This document shows positions 60,273 through 64,000 of a stretch of 64,000 nt of DNA, piece after piece (position 1 is the first letter of the stretch; the number at the start of each line of letters is the position of its first letter). The stretch is from Flavobacterium hydrophilum (GTDB lineage Bacteria > Bacteroidota > Bacteroidia > Flavobacteriales > Flavobacteriaceae). The stretch covers positions 496,001-560,000 of the forward strand of contig NZ_QJHL01000004.1 of the NCBI RefSeq assembly GCF_003202405.1, in the 5' to 3' direction. The notes beneath the pieces are model-generated. The model had not been told where the DNA came from. It did not search any database and saw nothing but the letters and a program-made list of their open reading frames with translations. A program made the translations under genes and the position numbers.

Positions 60273-61412
60273 ATGAATAAATTTAAATATTTTTTTATTT
60301 TACTGATTACTGCAACTGCTTTGATTTCTTGTAATAAAGATGATGATGATAAGGTAGAAACTGTTCCTTTGAGAGATTATCAAGAGCAATACTTAAAAGA
60401 TAATGATTCAATTTTAAAATATTTAAAAACCAACTATATTGAAGAGGTTACTGCTGATTTTGATGTGAAAATAACTAAAATTCCTGCAGGTGGGACGCAA
60501 AAGTCTATATTCGATCAAACCCAATATCCTTTACTCACAAGGAAGGTTTATAATGATAATATTTATTACACCGTATATTATTTAGTATTAAATGAAGGTG
60601 TTGGAGAGGCTCCGTGTAATTATGATAATATCTATACGTCTTATGTAGGTACTTTATTGGATGGGACTGTTTTTGATACATCAAATAATTTTGGAAGATC
60701 TTTTTCTTTAGATGGTTTAGGTTCAAATGGAGTTTTTGTGGATGGCTGGAAGGAAATTTTTCCTAAATTCAAATCAGGAAAAGCGAATCCTGTAAATGCT
60801 GATGGTACAATAACTTATAGTAATTTTGGCGCAGGAATGATGTTTTTGCCTTCCGGTTTGGCTTATTATGGTGGAGGTTCAGGGGCAATTAAGTCTTATA
60901 CTCCTATAGCTTTTAGTTTTAAATTGTTTGATATCCAAAGATTAGATCATGATGGGGATGGTATTTTTGATATTAATGAAGATATTAATGGGGATGGCTA
61001 TGTATATGATTTTCGTAATAAAGAATTATATGCTAATCCTCCTGCTGAATTAATTGATGATACTGATGGGGATGGTCTTGCTAATTTTATTGATATTGAT
61101 GATGATGGTGACGGGTATACAACGTATCTGGAAATTACAAAGCCAACCGCTGAGGTAGGGGGTACTTTTGGACCAAGTAAATATTATCCTTTTGAGGCAT
61201 TTGTTGTTGTGGATGATCCGGCAACACCAAATACAAATGAAGCCTTAAACAGTGAGCCAAAAGGAATTCCTGCATTTTTGAGTGTAGGTACAGATCCTGT
61301 GACAGGCAAGCCAATAAATGTTTATGATTATACTACGTCGGGCAGATTAAAGATTCATCTTGATAAAGATCATAATACGACTAAAGTTTCTACGGTAACT
61401 GCAAAAAAATAA
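60273..61412 (+). CDS. FKBP-type peptidyl-prolyl isomerase lipoprotein with calcium-binding repeats
   Basis: The 379-residue protein has a lipobox (ALISC at about residue 20). An FKBP-type core is recognised by YTSYVGTLLDGTVFDTSNNF, FVDGWKEIFPKFKSG and GAGMMFLPSGLAYYG. It continues into thrombospondin-3-like calcium repeats (DHDGDGIFDINEDINGDGY and DTDGDGLANFIDIDDDGDG). It would assist folding of exported proteins, as other FKBP lipoproteins of Flavobacteria do, some being needed for gliding. Its catalytic residues are only partly conserved by eye. Confidence 0.88.
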   Translation: MNKFKYFFILLITATALISCNKDDDDKVETVPLRDYQEQYLKDNDSILKYLKTNYIEEVTADFDVKITKIPAGGTQKSIFDQTQYPLLTRKVYNDNIYYTVYYLVLNEGVGEAPCNYDNIYTSYVGTLLDGTVFDTSNNFGRSFSLDGLGSNGVFVDGWKEIFPKFKSGKANPVNADGTITYSNFGAGMMFLPSGLAYYGGGSGAIKSYTPIAFSFKLFDIQRLDHDGDGIFDINEDINGDGYVYDFRNKELYANPPAELIDDTDGDGLANFIDIDDDGDGYTTYLEITKPTAEVGGTFGPSKYYPFEAFVVVDDPATPNTNEALNSEPKGIPAFLSVGTDPVTGKPINVYDYTTSGRLKIHLDKDHNTTKVSTVTAKK

Positions 61413-61430
61413 AAATAATAGAAAAGATAA

Positions 61431-61464
61431 AAAAACCTCGAAATTCAAATTTCGAGGTTTTTTT
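61431..61464. terminator. Convergent-gene terminator
   Basis: AAAAACCTCGAAAT and ATTTCGAGGTTTTTTT form a stem with A and T runs on both sides, between the FKBP and transketolase C-terminal genes. Confidence 0.9.
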
Positions 61465-61483
61465 ATGATTAAGAAAATTGAAT

Positions 61484-62437
61484 TTATTTTCTTTTAATAA
61501 CTCTTTCTACAGCTTCAACAATCGCCTGATTGTTCAATTTGTATTTCTCCATTAATTGTTCCGGAGTTCCAGATTCACCAAAACTATCGTTTACAGCTAC
61601 AAATTCTTGCGGAGCTGGAGTGTTTAAAGTTAATACTCTTGATACGCTTTCTCCAAGACCTCCAAGAATGTTGTGCTCTTCTGCAGTTACAACGCATCCG
61701 GTTTTAGCTAATGATTTAAGAATAGCTTCTTCGTCAAGAGGTTTAATGGTGTGAATATTGATTACTTCAGCAGAGATTCCTTTTGCTTCAAGAGCTTCGG
61801 CAGCAATAAGCGCTTCCCAAACTAAATGTCCTGTTGCAACGATCGTAACATCAGTTCCTTCGTTTAATAAAATGGCTTTTCCAATTACGAATGGCTCGTC
61901 AGCAGGAGTAAAGTTAGGTACTACCGGACGCCCAAAACGTAAGTAAGCAGGTCCGTGGTGGTCTGCAAGTGCTAAAGTAGCTGCTTTTGTCTGATTGTAA
62001 TCACAAGTGTTGATTACGGTCATTCCAGGCAACATTTTCATTAAACCAATATCTTCAAGGATTTGGTGAGTTGCTCCGTCTTCTCCTAATGTTAAACCAG
62101 CGTGAGAAGCACAGATTTTTACATTTTTGTCAGAGTAAGCAACAGACTGACGAATTTGATCGTAAACTCTTCCTGTAGAGAAGTTAGCGAAAGTTCCAGT
62201 AAAAGGAATTTTTCCTCCAATAGTTAAACCTGCAGCGATTCCGATCATGTTAGCTTCTGCAATTCCAATCTGGAAAAAACGCTCCGGGTGATTTTTTTTA
62301 AACTCATCAAATTTCAATGATCCAATTAAATCAGCACATAATGCTACAACTTTTTCGTTTTTCTGACCTAGTTCAGTCATTCCCGCTCCAAAACCTGAAC
62401 GGGTATCTTTACTTCCTGTATTTGTATATTTTTTCAT
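61484..62437 (-). CDS. Transketolase, C-terminal subunit
   Basis: The 317-residue protein starts at ATG 62437; an extension to 62458 is less likely. It carries the pyrimidine-binding and C-terminal domains of a split transketolase: DTRSGFGAGMTELG opening, FFQIGIAEANMIGIAAGLTIGG with the catalytic Glu, and VTAEEHNILGGLGESVSRVL near the end. With the N-terminal subunit encoded upstream it transfers two-carbon units in the pentose phosphate pathway. Split transketolases are common in some bacteria and archaea. Confidence 0.94.
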   Translation of the reverse strand: MKKYTNTGSKDTRSGFGAGMTELGQKNEKVVALCADLIGSLKFDEFKKNHPERFFQIGIAEANMIGIAAGLTIGGKIPFTGTFANFSTGRVYDQIRQSVAYSDKNVKICASHAGLTLGEDGATHQILEDIGLMKMLPGMTVINTCDYNQTKAATLALADHHGPAYLRFGRPVVPNFTPADEPFVIGKAILLNEGTDVTIVATGHLVWEALIAAEALEAKGISAEVINIHTIKPLDEEAILKSLAKTGCVVTAEEHNILGGLGESVSRVLTLNTPAPQEFVAVNDSFGESGTPEQLMEKYKLNNQAIVEAVERVIKRK

Positions 62438-62468
62438 TTTATATTTTGCTATATGCAATACGCTGTAT

Positions 62469-62491
62469 GCAATAGGCTTAAAGCTTATTGC
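62469..62491. repeat. Small inverted repeat inside the transketolase operon
   Basis: GCAATAGGCTTAAAGCTTATTGC is a 23-bp imperfect palindrome in the 72-bp gap between the two subunit genes, next to related words (TATGCAATACGC, TGCTTAAAGC). It may set the ratio of the subunits or be a dispersed repeat. Confidence 0.55.
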
Positions 62492-62509
62492 TTACTGCTT
62501 AAAGCTATT

Positions 62510-63364
62510 TTAGTAATCTGAATTGCCTCCAGTGTTATAATTTTGTTCTAAAGCAGTTGCAAGCTGTGCATCATTTGGTGCTTTACCATGCCATGCATGA
62601 CTGTACATCATATAATCTACGCCGTTACCCATTTCAGTATGAAGCAATACACAAACCGGTTTTCCTTTTCCTGTTCTTGCTTTTGCTTCATTCATTCCGC
62701 CAATGATAGATTCGATGTCATTTCCTTTTGTGATTTCGATAACTTCCCAGTCAAAAGCCTCAAATTTAGCACGCAGGCTTCCCATTGCTAAAACTTCGTC
62801 AGTTGTTCCGTCGATTTGTTTTCCGTTAAGGTCAACAGTTGCGATAAGGTTATCTACTTTTTTTGCAGAAGCATACATGATCGCTTCCCAGTTTTGACCT
62901 TCCTGTAATTCGCCGTCTCCGTGTAAAGTGTAAATTAAGTGATTGTCTCCATTTAATTTTTTAGCCTGTGCAGCACCAAGAGCTACAGATAAACCTTGTC
63001 CTAATGAACCAGAAGCTATACGGACACCAGGTAAATCTTCGTGAGTTGTAGGATGTCCTTGTAAACGAGAATTTAATAATCTAAACGTAGCTAATTCTGA
63101 AACAGGGAAATAACCGCTACGAGCTAAAACGCTATAAAAAACTGGAGAAATATGACCGTTTGAAAGGAAAAATAAATCTTCTCCAATTCCGTCCATATCA
63201 AAACCTTCTTTACGGTCCATAATATTTTGATATAAGGCTACCAAAAATTCTGTACAACCTAATGACCCACCTGGGTGGCCTGAATTGACAGCATGTACCA
63301 TACGAAGAATATCTCTTCTTACTTGGATAGTTAAATCGCTTAATTGTTGTGTGTTAGGCTTCAT
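62510..63364 (-). CDS. Transketolase, N-terminal (ThDP-binding) subunit
   Basis: The 284-residue protein has the thiamin-diphosphate-binding signature GDGELQEGQNWEAIMYASAKKVDNLIATVDLNG, preceded by HAVNSGHPGGSLGCTE with the substrate-site His and GSLGQGLSVALGAA. It lacks the pyrimidine domain, which is in the next gene. It is first in a two-gene operon, with 72 bp to the C-terminal subunit. Confidence 0.95.
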   Translation of the reverse strand: MKPNTQQLSDLTIQVRRDILRMVHAVNSGHPGGSLGCTEFLVALYQNIMDRKEGFDMDGIGEDLFFLSNGHISPVFYSVLARSGYFPVSELATFRLLNSRLQGHPTTHEDLPGVRIASGSLGQGLSVALGAAQAKKLNGDNHLIYTLHGDGELQEGQNWEAIMYASAKKVDNLIATVDLNGKQIDGTTDEVLAMGSLRAKFEAFDWEVIEITKGNDIESIIGGMNEAKARTGKGKPVCVLLHTEMGNGVDYMMYSHAWHGKAPNDAQLATALEQNYNTGGNSDY

Positions 63365-63555
63365 TTTATATGTAAAAGTTAAACTGGTGCAAAAGTAAAT
63401 TTTATTTTGCGGTATGACAAATGATTTTATGCTTTAGTTTACTGTAATTGTTAAATTCAGATTGTTTTTTTATTGATCTTTAAAAAAATACTGAATTGTT
63501 TTGGATTTTTTGAATAACAGATCTTTGCTTTATTGGTTTTTGATGAAAATTTAAA

Positions 63556-63586
63556 AACAAAAAGCTCCAAATGGAGCTTTTTGTTT
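63556..63586 (-). terminator. Terminator of the acidic small-protein gene
   Basis: ACAAAAAGCTCC and GGAGCTTTTTGT form a stem with AAAT as the loop and T runs, 21 bp past the gene's stop. Confidence 0.85.
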
Positions 63587-63606
63587 CGGTTGTAATTGAT
63601 ATGTTA

Positions 63607-63924
63607 TTATTCCGTATCGCCTTCACTATAAAAATTGTTTTCTTCATCTTCGGATCCAATTTCTTCTTGTTCGTCATCTAGTTCAGATCCCGGAATGTCC
63701 AAATCGTTTCCAAGTTTATCACTGTTTTGCTTCCATTCGTGATCGTTATTATTGATGACGATTCTTTCTCCTGAAATTCCTTCGGGATCAATATCTTCAA
63801 GTTTTTCTTCCTGATTGTAGATGTCTTCGTTAGCCGGATATTCTAAGTTTTCCAGATTTTTTTCTATTTGAGCATCTTTAATCTGATCTAAATCTGCAGG
63901 ATTTCTTTCTTCTGAGTTTATCAT
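63607..63924 (-). CDS. Acidic small cytosolic protein
   Basis: The 105-residue protein is strongly acidic (about one third Asp and Glu) with no signal, membrane segment or cysteine. It has a central GISGERIVINNNDHEW segment followed by an acidic tail. The composition suggests an intrinsically disordered protein. I recall similar acidic proteins in Flavobacteria but no function. The start at 63924 is the only plausible ATG. Confidence 0.65.
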   Translation of the reverse strand: MINSEERNPADLDQIKDAQIEKNLENLEYPANEDIYNQEEKLEDIDPEGISGERIVINNNDHEWKQNSDKLGNDLDIPGSELDDEQEEIGSEDEENNFYSEGDTE

Positions 63925-64000
63925 GATTTCTATGATTTAAAATTGATATAATTTCGTTTTTATATACAATTAAAATTAAGAAATCAATACAGTTATTATG

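Overview
The window is AT-rich chromosomal DNA from a member of the Bacteroidota, almost certainly Flavobacterium or a close relative. Supporting signs are type IX secretion sorting domains (types A and B), a PorP/SprF protein next to a giant gliding-type adhesin, TAnnTTTG-type -7 promoter boxes, a zeaxanthin-type carotenoid cluster, a split transketolase and many SpII lipoproteins. No rRNA, CRISPR array, prophage module or integrase gene was seen.

Region by region. (1) 1-4170: an accessory array of small plus-strand, apparently promoterless genes (a zinc-ribbon protein, an unknown protein, a KAP-type P-loop NTPase) separated by imperfect inverted-repeat elements that behave like integron attC sites. 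The core just upstream of a gene is complementary to the core just downstream of the same gene. One element has been split by a REP-associated tyrosine transposase with its REP repeats. (2) 4165-9805: a minus-strand light-related block with photolyase, an SRPBCC protein, carotenoid hydroxylase, phytoene synthase, phytoene desaturase and a MerR/B12 photoreceptor-like regulator. A perfect palindrome sits on the crtI start. (3) 9879-18165: a KirBac channel, a TPR protein and a tripartite RND efflux operon. (4) 18.2-23.5 kb: small accessory genes, a second decayed REP-transposase scar, a T9SS cargo protein, an SnoaL protein, small secreted proteins and an orphan HsdR-N-type nuclease. (5) 23.6-26.8 kb: a very compact six-gene operon (Cys-rich small protein, DUF4236, Excalibur lipoprotein, TerB, four-TM coiled-coil protein, VWA-like lipoprotein). 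(6) 27-29.6 kb: a two-component system with a previously overlooked 52-residue secreted peptide gene just upstream. (7) 32.2-44.6 kb: surface and gliding functions: PorP/SprF, a SprB-like PKD adhesin, a LytS/LytTR two-component pair and a very long leucine-rich-repeat T9SS protein. (8) 46.1-56.3 kb: a ten-gene minus-strand cluster for periplasmic 3-keto-glycoside metabolism (GMC oxidoreductase, its Tat-targeted small subunit, cytochrome c, DUF1080 3-keto-glycoside hydrolase, two Gfo/Idh/MocA proteins, three TIM-barrel isomerases, an MFS permease). The block is bracketed by a 22-bp near-perfect duplication of the tRNA-Leu 3' end. (9) 58.3-63.9 kb: tRNA-Leu, two tRNA-Lys and housekeeping genes (shikimate kinase, phosphoribosyltransferase, Hsp15-like S4 protein, FKBP-type lipoprotein, split transketolase).

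How it fits together: the core genome here carries pigment and light response, efflux, surface adhesion and central metabolism. At least three segments look acquired or recombined: the attC-like cassette array at the left edge, the REP-scarred patch near 19 kb, and the tRNA-Leu-flanked 3-keto-glycoside island. Family names are from recognition of motifs by eye; no database search was run.
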